Below, in pieces: positions 5,047-5,319 of a stretch of DNA of 5,319 nt (its first letter is position 1; each line of letters begins with the position of its first letter). The notes under the pieces are model-generated. The model was not told the origin of the DNA and made no database searches. It saw only the letters and a list, made by a program, of their open reading frames with translations. This stretch comes from Sediminicultor sp035648055 (lineage in GTDB: Bacteria; Atribacterota; Phoenicimicrobiia; Phoenicimicrobiales; Phoenicimicrobiaceae). Location of the stretch: positions 1 to 5,319 of the forward strand of contig DASRMF010000040.1 in NCBI GenBank assembly GCA_035648055.1, written 5' to 3'. Both the position numbers and the translations under genes were made by a program.

Positions 5047-5319
5047 TTATGCCCGGGTCAGATGAATGGGTTTGCCGACTATCCCTTCAGCTGCTTCGGC
5101 GATGGCTTCTGCCAGGGTAGGATGGGCGTGGATAGTATTTATAATCTCGAAAGCAGTAGCTTCCATAGACATAGCCAGGGTACCCTCGGCAATCAGGTCA
5201 CTGGCGTGAACTCCCAAAATGTGAAAACCTAAGAGTTCAGAAGTATCAGCATCAGCAATTATCTTTACCATTCCTTCAGTCTCTCCCATTCCCAGAGCCT
5301 TACCATTAGCCATAAAAGG
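5047..5319 (-). CDS. lpdA: Dihydrolipoyl dehydrogenase (E3), C-terminal fragment cut by window edge
   Basis: The frame enters from the right edge (codon 5317-5319) and ends at TAA 5047-5049, giving 90 residues. It is the dimerisation domain of the FAD/NAD-linked disulfide oxidoreductase family. Landmarks are PFMANGKALGMGETEGMVKI (an N-terminal piece typical of E3), ELLGFHILGVHASDLI, and the active-site NTIHAHPTLAEA, whose second His (codon 5122-5124) and Glu (5107-5109) form the proton-relay pair contacting the partner subunit. E3 reoxidises lipoamide in 2-oxoacid dehydrogenase or glycine cleavage complexes. HAHPT with the ETEG.VKI stretch favours Lpd over mercuric or glutathione reductases. 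The C-terminus is normal, so this gene looks intact where visible. It lies 115 bases upstream of the frameshifted repeat gene on the same strand. Confidence 0.92.
   Translation of the reverse strand, partial: PFMANGKALGMGETEGMVKIIADADTSELLGFHILGVHASDLIAEGTLAMSMEATAFEIINTIHAHPTLAEAIAEAAEGIVGKPIHLTRA

Noticed and set aside
5014..5232. 72-residue plus-strand frame opposite dihydrolipoyl dehydrogenase
   Set aside because: Antisense to an unmistakable E3 C-terminus.

Overview
The window is AT-rich bacterial DNA with short intergenic gaps, strong AGGAGG-type Shine-Dalgarno (SD) sites and ordinary bacterial genes (RsgA, dihydrolipoyl dehydrogenase, hemolysin III, DUF456). The lone pyruvate-kinase C-terminal-domain protein and the BtrH-type protein suggest an uncultured anaerobe, for example Atribacterota or a relative of the Clostridia. 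That assignment is inference from gene content only.

Left part (1-2715), all on the minus strand. In transcription order: a DUF456 membrane protein (2715-2230), a shortened BtrH-N/DUF4872-type protein (2210-1626), a stand-alone pyruvate kinase alpha/beta-domain protein (1582-1031), an exported metallo-beta-lactamase-fold hydrolase (984-250), and the first 41 codons of an RsgA-type GTPase (124 to the left edge). The first four are 19 to 46 bases apart and may be co-transcribed. RsgA follows after a 125-base gap.

Middle part (2716-3693), degraded. It holds an LD-carboxypeptidase (peptidase S66) fragment lacking its nucleophile half, then a 10-codon reading frame with an excellent SD that stops almost at once. 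A 15-bp direct repeat lies just outside both. A hemolysin III/PAQR membrane protein follows on the plus strand (3700-4386).

Right part (4387-5319), minus strand. It holds the C-terminus of dihydrolipoyl dehydrogenase (running in from the right edge), a small secreted protein with two 52-residue WDKTFGG repeats that is frameshifted after its signal peptide, and the first 16 codons of a 4Fe-4S ferredoxin that ends at a perfect 12-bp-stem hairpin.

The main theme is gene erosion: an internally deleted gene, an N-terminally truncated gene, a frameshifted gene and two start-codon stubs lie within about 3.3 kb. Both stubs end at or within the same 12-base sequence (ACTTTTTCAAAG), which also forms the hairpin arms. 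I do not see a complete novel defence, CRISPR or mobile system here.
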